From an uncultured Collinsella sp. (GTDB lineage Bacteria > Actinomycetota > Coriobacteriia > Coriobacteriales > Coriobacteriaceae), in the NCBI GenBank assembly GCA_900548265.1, contig URKG01000008.1, forward strand, positions 17,716-81,715: a stretch of 64,000 nucleotides of DNA, read 5' to 3'. This document shows positions 16,527 to 24,540 of this stretch, in pieces. The position numbers were made by a program, and so were the translations under genes. Position 1 is the stretch's first letter, and each line of letters begins with the position of its first letter. Under the pieces are notes generated by a model, which worked only from the letters and a program-made list of their open reading frames with translations, did no database searches and was not told the origin of the DNA.

Positions 16527-18333
16527 AACCCTCATGGGAAGCATCCGCGATTACAAGAAGGTCACGATCGCCACGCCGCTGCTGGTGCTTGGCGAGGTGC
16601 TCTGCGAAATGATGATCCCGTTTATCACCGCCGACATGATCGACGCCATCAAAGACGGTGCCACCGTCGCCCAGATGCTTCCCACCGCAGGCTTTTTGGT
16701 GCTCATCGCACTGACGTCGCTCGCTTTTGGTGCCGCCGCCGGCGTCACCTGCAGTCATGCGAGCTGCGGCTTCGCCAAGAACCTGCGTCACGACCTGTTC
16801 TACAAGATCCAGACGTTCAGCTTTGCCAACATCGATGAGTTCTCGAGCTCCTCGCTCGTCACCCGCCTCACCACCGACATCAACAACGTGCAGCAGGCCT
16901 TTATGATGCTCATCCGCATCGCCGTGCGCGCGCCGCTGGTGCTGGTCTTTGCCTTTGCCATGGCCTACGCCATGGGCGGCAGCGTCGCCATGGTCTACCT
17001 GGTCATCATTCCGCTGCTGGGCTTTGGCCTGTTCTTTATCATCTATAAGGTGCGCCCGATCTTTGCCCGCGTGTTCCGCAAGTACGACGCGCTCAACGAG
17101 TCCGTCGAGGAAAACGTCACCGGCATGCGCGTGGTCAAGAGCTACGTGCGCGAAGACTTTGAGAAGGAGAAGTTCGCCACCGCCGCGCGCGACGTCCAGA
17201 TGGACTTCACCCGCGCCGAGAAGCTGCTCGCCTTTAACAACCCCATGATGAACATCTGCGTCAACGGCGCATTTGTCGTCATCATCTACCTGGGATCCAA
17301 GCTCATCATCACGAGCCAGGGCACGCTGTTCGACGTGGGCCAGCTCTCCTCGATCTTTACCTATGGCTTCGCGATCCTCATGAGCCTGATGCAGCTGTCG
17401 ATGATCTTTGTCATGGTGACCATGGCCGACGAATCGGCGCACCGCATTACCGAGGTGCTGGCCGCCGAGCCCACGATCGCCGATCCCGCCGAGCCCGTGC
17501 TCGAGGTTGCCGACGGTTCCATCGACTTTGACCACGTGAGCTTTAAGTATTCCGCGCATGCGAAGCGCCAGGCGCTCGACGATATCGACCTGCACATTAA
17601 GAGCGGCGAGACCATCGGTATCATCGGCGGTACCGGCTCGGCCAAGTCCACGCTTGTAAACCTCATCGCCCGCCTGTACGACGCCACCGAAGGCACCGTG
17701 CGCGTGGGCGGCATGGACGTACGCGACTACGACCTGGACGCGCTGCGCCACCAGGTGGCCATGGTGCTGCAGAAAAACGTACTGTTTAGCGGCACCATTG
17801 CCGAAAACCTGCGCTGGGGCGACCCGAACGCCACCGACGAGGAAGTCCGCGAGGCGGCACATCTGGCCTGCGCCGATGAGTTTGTCGATGGCTTCCCCAA
17901 GGGTTATGACACCTGGATCGAGCAGGGCGGCTCCAATGTTTCCGGCGGTCAGAAGCAGCGCCTGTGCATTGCGCGTGCCCTGCTGCGTCGCCCCAAGATC
18001 TTGATCCTGGACGACTCCACCAGCGCCGTCGACACCAAGACCGACGCCAAGATCCGCGCAGGGCTGGCAAGCTATCTGCCCAACACGACCAAGCTCATCA
18101 TCGCCCAGCGCATTAGCTCCGTGCAGGATGCAGACCGCATCATCGTCATGGAGGGCGGCCGCATCGCGCAGATCGGCAACCACGATGAGCTGCTCAAGAC
18201 GAGCGAGATCTACCGCGAGACCTTTACCTCGCAGAACAAGATGTCTGCCGAGGGCGAAGAGGCCGTCGAAGCCGACACCGAGGCATCCGCAACACAAGCT
18301 CAGACCCAGGAAGGAGGCGAGGCATATGAGTAA
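16519..18333 (+). CDS. ABC exporter, subunit 1 (degenerate ATP site)
   Basis: Fused membrane-ATPase half transporter (604 residues): six-helix domain at about 1-310, nucleotide-binding domain from about 335. Walker A is GGTGSAKST, with Ala where nearly all family members have Gly before the Lys. Walker B ends LILDDSTSAVD, so the catalytic Glu is Asp. The signature VSGGQKQR is intact. Asp in place of Glu is typical of the non-hydrolysing site of heterodimeric exporters; the Ala in Walker A is an additional oddity. Pairs with the next gene, overlapping by 8 bases. Substrate unknown. Confidence 0.92.
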   Translation: MIKTLMGSIRDYKKVTIATPLLVLGEVLCEMMIPFITADMIDAIKDGATVAQMLPTAGFLVLIALTSLAFGAAAGVTCSHASCGFAKNLRHDLFYKIQTFSFANIDEFSSSSLVTRLTTDINNVQQAFMMLIRIAVRAPLVLVFAFAMAYAMGGSVAMVYLVIIPLLGFGLFFIIYKVRPIFARVFRKYDALNESVEENVTGMRVVKSYVREDFEKEKFATAARDVQMDFTRAEKLLAFNNPMMNICVNGAFVVIIYLGSKLIITSQGTLFDVGQLSSIFTYGFAILMSLMQLSMIFVMVTMADESAHRITEVLAAEPTIADPAEPVLEVADGSIDFDHVSFKYSAHAKRQALDDIDLHIKSGETIGIIGGTGSAKSTLVNLIARLYDATEGTVRVGGMDVRDYDLDALRHQVAMVLQKNVLFSGTIAENLRWGDPNATDEEVREAAHLACADEFVDGFPKGYDTWIEQGGSNVSGGQKQRLCIARALLRRPKILILDDSTSAVDTKTDAKIRAGLASYLPNTTKLIIAQRISSVQDADRIIVMEGGRIAQIGNHDELLKTSEIYRETFTSQNKMSAEGEEAVEADTEASATQAQTQEGGEAYE

Positions 18334-20245
18334 GGCAACGACCGCCGAGCGCGCGCTCAACCGCAAGGGTGGCACCATGTCGCGCCTCATCAAGACGCTC
18401 TTTGGCTTCTACCCCGTGCTTTTGCCCCTCGTCGTCGTCGGCGTGGTGCTCTGCGCCATCATCAACTCCATCGGCGCGACCTTCCTTCAGAGCGCCCTGC
18501 AGATTATTAGCGAATCGTGGCAGTCGGGCGATTGGGAAGCTGCACAGCCCAAGATCGCACAGCTCGTGACCACCCTCGCCTGCATCTACGGCGTCGGCAT
18601 CCTGTCCTCGCTGTTCTGGAACCGCGCCATGGCCATCGTCACGCAGGGCTCGCTCGAGAAGCTGCGCGAGAAGATGTTCAACCGCATGCAGGACTTGCCG
18701 ATCCGCTACTTCGACACACACCAGCGCGGCGACATCATGAGCCACTACACCAACGATATCGACACGCTGCGCCAGATGATCAGCCAGTCGCTGCCCAACC
18801 TGCTCATGACGACCATCGTCATCGTCACGGTATTCTTTATCATGCTGTACTACAGCGTGTGGATGTGCCTGGTCATTGTGGCCGGTGTCGCCTTTATGAC
18901 CTTTATGACCAAGCTGCTCGGCTCCAACTCCGCGCGTTTCTTTATTGCGCAGCAGACCGAGCTCGGCGTGGTCGAGGGCCATATCGAGGAAGTCATGAAC
19001 GGCCAGAAGGTCGTCAAGGCATTCTGCCACGAGTCTGCCGCCGAGGCCGATTTTGACGAGCGCAATGAAAAGCTCTTCGAGGTCTCGCAGAAGGCCAACA
19101 TGTACGCCAACATCCTCATGCCCATCCTTATGAATCTGGGCAACCTGCTCTACGTGCTGGTGGCCCTTGCCGGCGGCATTTTCCTGGCGCTGGGCGTGCC
19201 CAACCTGAGCATCTCGGGCATGGCACTGTCCATCGCCGTCGTGGTGCCGTTCCTCAACATGACCAAGCAGTTCTGCGGACAGATCGGCCAGATCTCGCAG
19301 CAGATCAACGCCGTGGTCATGGGCCTCGCCGGCGCCGACCGCATCTTTGAACTCATCGACGAGAAGCCCGAAGCCGACGAAGGCTACGTGACGCTCGTCA
19401 ACGCGCAGGTCAACCCCGACACCTGGCAGCTCGAGGAGGCCGACCACCACACCGGCATGTGGGCGTGGAAACATCCGCACCGCGCCACCGGCGAGATCGA
19501 GTACGTGCCGCTGCGCGGCGACCTGGTCATGGACAACGTCGACTTTGGCTACACGCCCGACCACGAGGTGCTGCACGGCGTGTCCGTGTTTGCCAAGCCG
19601 GGCCAGAAGGTCGCGTTTGTCGGTGCCACCGGTGCCGGTAAGACGACCATCACCAACCTCATCAACCGCTTCTACGACATCGCCGACGGCAAGATCCGCT
19701 ACGACGGCATCAACGTCAACAAGATCCGCAAGGCAGACCTGCGCCGCTCGCTGGGCGTGGTGCTGCAGGACGTGAACCTGTTCACCGGCACTGTGATGGA
19801 TAACATCCGCTACGGCAACCTGGACGCTACCGACGAGGAGTGCATCGCGGCGGCCAAGCTCGCCGGCGCGGACGACTTTATCACCCGCCTGCCCGACGGC
19901 TACGACACCATGCTCACCGGCAACGGCGCCCAGCTGTCGCAGGGCCAGCGCCAGCTGATTTCGATCGCCCGCGCCGCCGTCGCCGATCCGCCGGCGATGA
20001 TTCTGGACGAGGCCACGTCGAGCATCGACACCCGCACCGAGGCTATCGTGCAAGCGGGCATGGACAAGCTCATGGAGGGCCGCACGACGTTTGTCATCGC
20101 GCACCGTCTCTCCACCGTGCGCAACTCCGACGCAATCATCTGCCTGGACCACGGCCGCATCATCGAGCGCGGCAACCACGACGAGCTGATTGCCAAGCGC
20201 GGGTATTACTACCAGCTCTATACCGGAGCGTTTGAGCTGGAGTAG
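18326..20245 (+). CDS. ABC exporter, subunit 2 (canonical ATP site)
   Basis: Partner half transporter of 639 residues with a leading 20-residue extension, six membrane helices to about 330 and a nucleotide-binding domain. Walker A GATGAGKT and Walker B MILDEATSSID with catalytic Glu are canonical, while the signature is LSQGQRQ instead of LSGGQ. This gives the usual asymmetric heterodimer: one active site and one degenerate site. The start at 18326 follows AAGGAGG inside the previous gene. An insertion at about 425-470 (Trp- and His-rich) precedes the ATPase domain. Confidence 0.93.
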   Translation: MSKATTAERALNRKGGTMSRLIKTLFGFYPVLLPLVVVGVVLCAIINSIGATFLQSALQIISESWQSGDWEAAQPKIAQLVTTLACIYGVGILSSLFWNRAMAIVTQGSLEKLREKMFNRMQDLPIRYFDTHQRGDIMSHYTNDIDTLRQMISQSLPNLLMTTIVIVTVFFIMLYYSVWMCLVIVAGVAFMTFMTKLLGSNSARFFIAQQTELGVVEGHIEEVMNGQKVVKAFCHESAAEADFDERNEKLFEVSQKANMYANILMPILMNLGNLLYVLVALAGGIFLALGVPNLSISGMALSIAVVVPFLNMTKQFCGQIGQISQQINAVVMGLAGADRIFELIDEKPEADEGYVTLVNAQVNPDTWQLEEADHHTGMWAWKHPHRATGEIEYVPLRGDLVMDNVDFGYTPDHEVLHGVSVFAKPGQKVAFVGATGAGKTTITNLINRFYDIADGKIRYDGINVNKIRKADLRRSLGVVLQDVNLFTGTVMDNIRYGNLDATDEECIAAAKLAGADDFITRLPDGYDTMLTGNGAQLSQGQRQLISIARAAVADPPAMILDEATSSIDTRTEAIVQAGMDKLMEGRTTFVIAHRLSTVRNSDAIICLDHGRIIERGNHDELIAKRGYYYQLYTGAFELE

Positions 20246-20345
20246 TTCGGCTCGCCGAGATGGCCGATTTGTCGCTCATTCGTCGGGCATGACCCTAAGG
20301 TCAATGCCCTCCTCTTTCGGGGCAAATCGACTCATCTCAACGACC
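20246..20345 (+). repeat. Family C structured 3' element, copy 4 (after ABC exporter)
   Basis: Begins right after the exporter stop codon. Core hairpin is GGGCATGACC - CTAA - GGTCAATGCCC. An outer stem is formed by GAGATG..CGATTTG and CAAATCG..CATCTC. The core matches the cap region of copies 1-3 in the same sense orientation, but the outer stems are different and still complementary. Confidence 0.5.
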
Positions 20346-20370
20346 CAAACACAATGCACCGCAACGCATA

Positions 20371-20407
20371 AGCCCCCGCAGTTCATATGAGCTGTGGGGG
20401 CTTTTTT
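20371..20407 (+). terminator. Rho-independent terminator after ABC exporter
   Basis: AGCCCCCGCAG ... CTGTGGGGGCT followed by TTTTTT. Clear intrinsic terminator for the MarR-exporter operon. Confidence 0.85.
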
Positions 20408-20417
20408 CATGCCAGCC

Positions 20418-20589
20418 GGAAACCGTATCCCACTTTTCGGGCTCAGAATGGGATGCCGTTTCCCGCTGGGCCCCCTCCGGGAAACGGCATCCCATTTCAA
20501 GGGCATAAACCGGGATGTGGTTTCCCCTAACGGCACCTTTGGGAAGCCGCATCCCACTCTAGACGCACAAAACGAGATGAGCTTTCCCA
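20418..20589. repeat. Family H palindrome array 1 (three units)
   Basis: Three consecutive units starting at 20418, 20479 and 20540 (period 61). Each unit has left arm of the form GGGAAACGGCATCCCA, a variable loop of about 14 bases and right arm of the form TGGGATGCCGTTTCCC. Larger arrays are at 48424 and 53078. Confidence 0.75.
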
Positions 20590-20778
20590 TGGTGATCCAA
20601 GACCAGAAGCATGTCCGATAGCGCGGCCAGGTCAAGAACAACAAGGCAAGCGTCACGCCAATTTGGACGAGCGTCTGCTGCAGTTTAAGGCTGCTGGCCC
20701 ATATGGTAGAGTTAACCACCCATGAATTTCAGCACACTGCGTGCTACCTGTACTTTTGTCATTTAGGGGAGTGAACTT

Positions 20779-21870
20779 GTGAATACTTCTGTCGCCAAGA
20801 AGGCCGGCCAGGCGGTGCGCCTGCTCATGATGGTGCTCACGGCAGTTCTCATCTTCTTCTTCATCAATGTTATGCTGCTCGTCTCCGATATCCAGGGCAC
20901 GGCGCGTGTGGTCAACTACGCCGGTCTGGTGCGCGGTACCACGCAGCGAATCGTTAAGCTCGAGGATGCGGGCCAGCCTCAAGATGACCTGCTCAAAGCC
21001 GTGGATTCATACATCAACGGTTTGCGTTACGGAAGTGACGACCTCAACCTCGTCCGTCTCGACGACGATGAGTATCAGGCAAAAATGACCGAGCTTGCAA
21101 ATTATTTTGATGAGCTTTGCACCGAGATCATCCGCGTGCGCGAAGTCGGCTATGAGAACACCGACATCATCTCCATGAGCGAGGAGTTCTTTGGCATTTG
21201 CGACGATGCTACGCGACTCGCAGAGGACTACTCTCAGGAGAAGGCGTCGGCGCTCAACTATCTCGAGGGCTTGGTGATCATCGACATCGTGGGCTTGGTG
21301 GCGACCTTTGCGGTCGAACTCGTTCGCGCGGTGCGCGCCGCCGCGCTCAATCGCGAACTGCAGAGCAAAGTCTATCTCGACGAAGCCACGGGGCTGCCCA
21401 ACAAGAACAAGTGCGAGGAGATCTTGGGGCAGGAGCAGCCTGTCTCCGCGGAGGAGCCCGTTGCGGTGTGCGTCTTCGACCTTAACAATCTGCATATGGT
21501 CAATAACAACTTCGGCCATGAGAAGGGCGATGAATACATTCGCTCTTTTGCCCAACAACTGGGAAGTGTGGCGTCGGAGACGTGCTTTGTGGGTCGCGAC
21601 GGCGGCGATGAGTTTATCGCGGTGCTGCGGGATGCCGACCGAGCCGCTGTGGAATCTTGTCTCGCTCGGATTCGCGCGAACGTGAACGAGTATTCCGAAG
21701 TCCACCCCGATATGCCCATCAGCTACGCGGTGGGCTATGCGCTTTCCAGCGATTTTGACGAGCCGCCTACCATGCGCGAACTCTTTTCCCAGGCCGACAA
21801 GAACATGTACGTCGATAAGAACCGCGTAAAGACAGCCGAGGCAGCCGGGCCGCAACGCGAGGACCGCTAA
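20779..21870 (+). CDS. Membrane-bound diguanylate cyclase (GGDEF)
   Basis: Makes the second messenger c-di-GMP from GTP. Residues 14-37 form a membrane helix, 38-165 an external helical sensor, 168-190 a second helix, then the GGDEF domain from about 205. The active-site motif GRDGGDEF is intact, and LTG-type start DEATGLPNK and FDLNNLHMVNNNFGH fit the family. No RxxD inhibitory site is visible in the usual place. The sensor has NYAGLVRGTTQRI, resembling the N-box of PilJ/NarX-type sensors (inference). Start is GTG at 20779 after GGGGAG. No EAL partner is in the window. Confidence 0.9.
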   Translation: MNTSVAKKAGQAVRLLMMVLTAVLIFFFINVMLLVSDIQGTARVVNYAGLVRGTTQRIVKLEDAGQPQDDLLKAVDSYINGLRYGSDDLNLVRLDDDEYQAKMTELANYFDELCTEIIRVREVGYENTDIISMSEEFFGICDDATRLAEDYSQEKASALNYLEGLVIIDIVGLVATFAVELVRAVRAAALNRELQSKVYLDEATGLPNKNKCEEILGQEQPVSAEEPVAVCVFDLNNLHMVNNNFGHEKGDEYIRSFAQQLGSVASETCFVGRDGGDEFIAVLRDADRAAVESCLARIRANVNEYSEVHPDMPISYAVGYALSSDFDEPPTMRELFSQADKNMYVDKNRVKTAEAAGPQREDR

Positions 21871-21883
21871 ACCCGTAGCAAAG

Positions 21884-22014
21884 GGTAGCTAATTTGGGAC
21901 GGGACTCGGTCAAGCTAACGGAACGCCGTAGCTAAAAATCCCCGTCCCGGAAAAATCATTGCGCAGGTAGGACGGCAAAGGTAGCTAGAAAAGCCCCATC
22001 CTAAATGAGCTACA
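21884..22014. repeat. Family D foldback, copy 1
   Basis: Left part GTAGCTAATTTGGGACGGGA pairs with TCCCCGTCCC, and a second half (GCGCAGGTAGGACGGC ... CCCCATCCTAAATGAGCTAC) follows. On the minus strand it begins at the sortase stop codon (TAG is part of the repeat). Related copies: 28015 and 59872. Lies between convergent genes and may terminate both. Confidence 0.65.
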
Positions 22015-22744
22015 AGATTTCGGCTAGGAGCGCTCGGCGCCCATTTGTTTTATCGCTGCAGGTAGAAAGCGCGATGATGCGTGCATCGGGGCCAACGTCA
22101 TCCATGTTCTCGTGCACCGCCGTCTGCGAGATATGCGCGAGCAGCGTCTGCATTGAGGCCTGGTCCAGGTTTCCCGGCCCAAAGATAATGTCATCACTCG
22201 CAGCAAACGAGCACACGGCAACAATGCGCAGGCGGAACGCCCCATCCTTTGTGTAGAGCGTGCCCGTGCGGTGCAGGTCAAAGAAGCCCCTGTCTAAAAA
22301 CCGATCGACATCGCCAAACATCGCGCCGTTATCCATGTGGTGCGCATAGAGCAGATTGTAGGAATCGGTCATCGCGCGACTGTTGCGCGTATCCAAAAAC
22401 ACCGCTCCCGAAACCGCGGACTCCCCCAACACGTTTTTGTTGAGGTATTCCTGGTTATCTTTTCCCTGAACAAAGGGATAGTCGATGTTGGTGCCATCGA
22501 TGGTAACCCATCCGACCACGTCGGGATTTTTGGCCATCAGTTCCTGCAGGCGTGCGCAATCGTTGGCCCCGGTGGGTTTGTAGTGCAGCAGCTCATCGCT
22601 GATGAACCCACCGTTCATAACGTTGTTTGTGTCCCACAGCGAATAGCCCCCGTACAGCAGCATGAGCAGCACGAGAAAGCCGGCAAACCACGTAAGCACG
22701 CGGTCGCCGGCTCTCGCCAGCCGAGCCATGCGTTTAAGCTCCAT
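22010..22744 (-). CDS. Class B sortase, pilus-type
   Basis: Membrane-anchored cysteine transpeptidase (244 residues): N-terminal helix at about 18-36, then the class B sortase fold. Visible catalytic residues: His in YAHHMDNG (about 133), Cys in ALSTCSD (about 228) and Arg in NGRRALL shortly after. VGWVTIDGTNIDYPFVQG is typical of SrtB. It is the last gene of the pilus operon, 20 bp after the pilin, so it probably polymerises the pilin, as the class B pilus sortase of Streptococcus pyogenes (SrtC2) does. Confidence 0.92.
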   Translation of the reverse strand: MELKRMARLARAGDRVLTWFAGFLVLLMLLYGGYSLWDTNNVMNGGFISDELLHYKPTGANDCARLQELMAKNPDVVGWVTIDGTNIDYPFVQGKDNQEYLNKNVLGESAVSGAVFLDTRNSRAMTDSYNLLYAHHMDNGAMFGDVDRFLDRGFFDLHRTGTLYTKDGAFRLRIVAVCSFAASDDIIFGPGNLDQASMQTLLAHISQTAVHENMDDVGPDARIIALSTCSDKTNGRRALLAEIL

Positions 22745-22764
22745 CGGCTGTAATCCTCGCTGTT

Positions 22765-23856
22765 TTAATGGCGGTTACGACGAGGACGGAAGAAGACCAC
22801 GCCCATCACGGCAGCAAACGCGACGATTGCCGCATAGGGAACGACCGTCCGAATAACATCGGTGGGAACGGTAGCCTCTTTGGTGTTGGTAAAGGTCACC
22901 GTGGTGTCAGAAGTACCGATACCCTTCTCGGCAATAGAGTTACCTTCTGTCGAACTGGTGCCATCACCAATCTTGTACGACGTCTTATAACCTTCGCTAT
23001 GATAATCCGCCTCAGTTACGGCGAATTTATCCTCCGATGAGAGACCGTAAAAGATGACGGATTCTCCGTTCTTAAGGCTCACGCTAATCGCAGTTCCCGA
23101 CGCGGCCTTAACTTCGTTCGGGGTAGTAGTCCCGTCTTTCACAGTGGCGTACTTATAAGTCTCCCCGTCAGCGCCTTTAATCGTGACGGTAAAGTCAAAG
23201 TCCTTATTCTTGTCACCCTGGTTGCCGGCAACGACCTTTTTGATGGTCAACTTTTGGGTGACATATTTGTTCTCAAAGCCTGAGGTCTTGTCGCCCGATC
23301 CCGCCGCTGTGCTAAGAGTGCAGCCCTTAGCAACTAAGCCTGAGTCGCCATTTTCTACGTAAACATCCAGGAACAGTTCCTTATACTCAACGTCGTTGAG
23401 GCCATCCAGCTCTGGCGGCGTCTGCGTAATTTTGTATCGATAGATGCCCGGAGCCGCGAACTTTGAGGTATCAAGGCTGACGCTCATTGGGGCGGTTATT
23501 GTCTTAGTAACGCCGTCGGTATTATCTTCGCTAGAAAGACCTTTGGCAGAATAATTTACGGAAGACGGCGAAAGCGAAACGGCCCCTTCCACTCCAGCAG
23601 TAACGGGCATACCCGTGTTCGTAAGCTCGCTCGTCTCCGCCGGCGAGATCGAATACTTAAACTGCGCATTCGGCTCCACAGCATCCTTGTTCATGGTAAG
23701 CGTCGAGGTGATCGTAACCTTGTTGCCAGTTACCGGCAGATGCGGAGTAGTAGATCCCCCCTCCGCCCACGCGGGCGTGACAACTCCCACCAAAGCCAGC
23801 AGCATCGTGGCAGCCACAACTGCAAACGCCGTCAGTCGCCTCTTTCCAGTTTTCAT
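22765..23856 (-). CDS. Major pilin, Spy0128/FctA-like
   Basis: Surface protein of 363 residues: signal peptide at 1-31 (ends AWA), two Ig-like pilin domains (about 45-200 and 205-325), a sorting signal and basic tail RPRRNRH. The anchor VPTDVIRTVVPY followed by a hydrophobic helix resembles the VPTG-type signal of S. pyogenes Spy0128 rather than LPXTG. Strand motifs such as TIKKVVAGNQGDKNKDFDF match the Spy0128 isopeptide domain, with Lys and a later Glu/Asn available for self-made isopeptide bonds (inference). AGGAAGG precedes the start. Confidence 0.88.
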   Translation of the reverse strand: MKTGKRRLTAFAVVAATMLLALVGVVTPAWAEGGSTTPHLPVTGNKVTITSTLTMNKDAVEPNAQFKYSISPAETSELTNTGMPVTAGVEGAVSLSPSSVNYSAKGLSSEDNTDGVTKTITAPMSVSLDTSKFAAPGIYRYKITQTPPELDGLNDVEYKELFLDVYVENGDSGLVAKGCTLSTAAGSGDKTSGFENKYVTQKLTIKKVVAGNQGDKNKDFDFTVTIKGADGETYKYATVKDGTTTPNEVKAASGTAISVSLKNGESVIFYGLSSEDKFAVTEADYHSEGYKTSYKIGDGTSSTEGNSIAEKGIGTSDTTVTFTNTKEATVPTDVIRTVVPYAAIVAFAAVMGVVFFRPRRNRH

Positions 23857-23907
23857 GTTGTATCCTTCCTCTCGGGCACATGCCCTTAATAAAACCAATC
23901 TCCGTGC

Positions 23908-24540
23908 CTACAGGTTCGACCTGCGCAGCACGCTGATCACGTTGCCTTTGATCTGCGAACGGGCAATCGGCCCATACAGGCGGCTGTCATGCCCACCCTC
24001 GCGCAGATCGGCCAGCACAAAGAACTCATCCGCTGCCAGGTGTACGGGATAGTCCACAGCAGACTCGTAGCGCGGCGTCGGCGTGGTGATATCGCTTTCC
24101 ACCACAACAGCCCCGTTAACCATGAGCTCGCCCGACTCGGTAATCGTGACCTCATCACCGGGGCGGGCAACCATGCGACCCAGGCGCTCTTCGCCATCCG
24201 CGGTGTATACCACCACGTCACCCTCGTTGAAGCCCTGGCTGAGCCTCCAGTAGAGCATGACGTCACCCGAACAGATACGCGGGGCCATCTCGCCGGTCGT
24301 GACCGCACCCACGCCCAGGACCACGCCAAAGAGCAGCCAGAGCGTCACGACAAAAAATGCCAGGCGCGCCAGAAAGCCCACGATATCTCGCCGGTCGTCT
24401 GCTTCCCTTAGATCTGGCGCCGCGTGTGCGCCTATCTTCGCGCTCGACACGATCGGGCACCCCGCGCCACAGGACCTCCCCCGCGGAGCGGCAGGTGTGG
24501 GCGCCCCGCCACCAGCATTGCTGGCGCCATGTCTTCTCAT
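23908..24540 (-). CDS. Signal-peptidase-like protein without catalytic residues (SipA-like)
   Basis: Type I signal peptidase fold (210 residues) with a Gly/Pro-rich start, one membrane helix at about 55-77 and conserved boxes. The box that normally reads xSMxP is TTGEMAP, so the nucleophile Ser is Glu; the box that normally reads KRxxxxPGD is GRMVARPGD, so the general-base Lys is Gly. The same two positions are lost in S. pyogenes SipA, an inactive homologue needed for pilus assembly. I infer a pilus-assembly chaperone, not a protease. Its ATG overlaps the adhesin stop (ATGA), so translation is coupled. Confidence 0.85.
   Translation of the reverse strand: MRRHGASNAGGGAPTPAAPRGRSCGAGCPIVSSAKIGAHAAPDLREADDRRDIVGFLARLAFFVVTLWLLFGVVLGVGAVTTGEMAPRICSGDVMLYWRLSQGFNEGDVVVYTADGEERLGRMVARPGDEVTITESGELMVNGAVVVESDITTPTPRYESAVDYPVHLAADEFFVLADLREGGHDSRLYGPIARSQIKGNVISVLRRSNL

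Noticed and set aside
16450..20179. Very long open frames (over 640 codons) on the minus strand opposite the ABC exporter genes
   Set aside because: They mirror GC-rich codon use of the real plus-strand genes, give histidine/aspartate/alanine-rich sequence without known motifs, and lack ribosome-binding sites.
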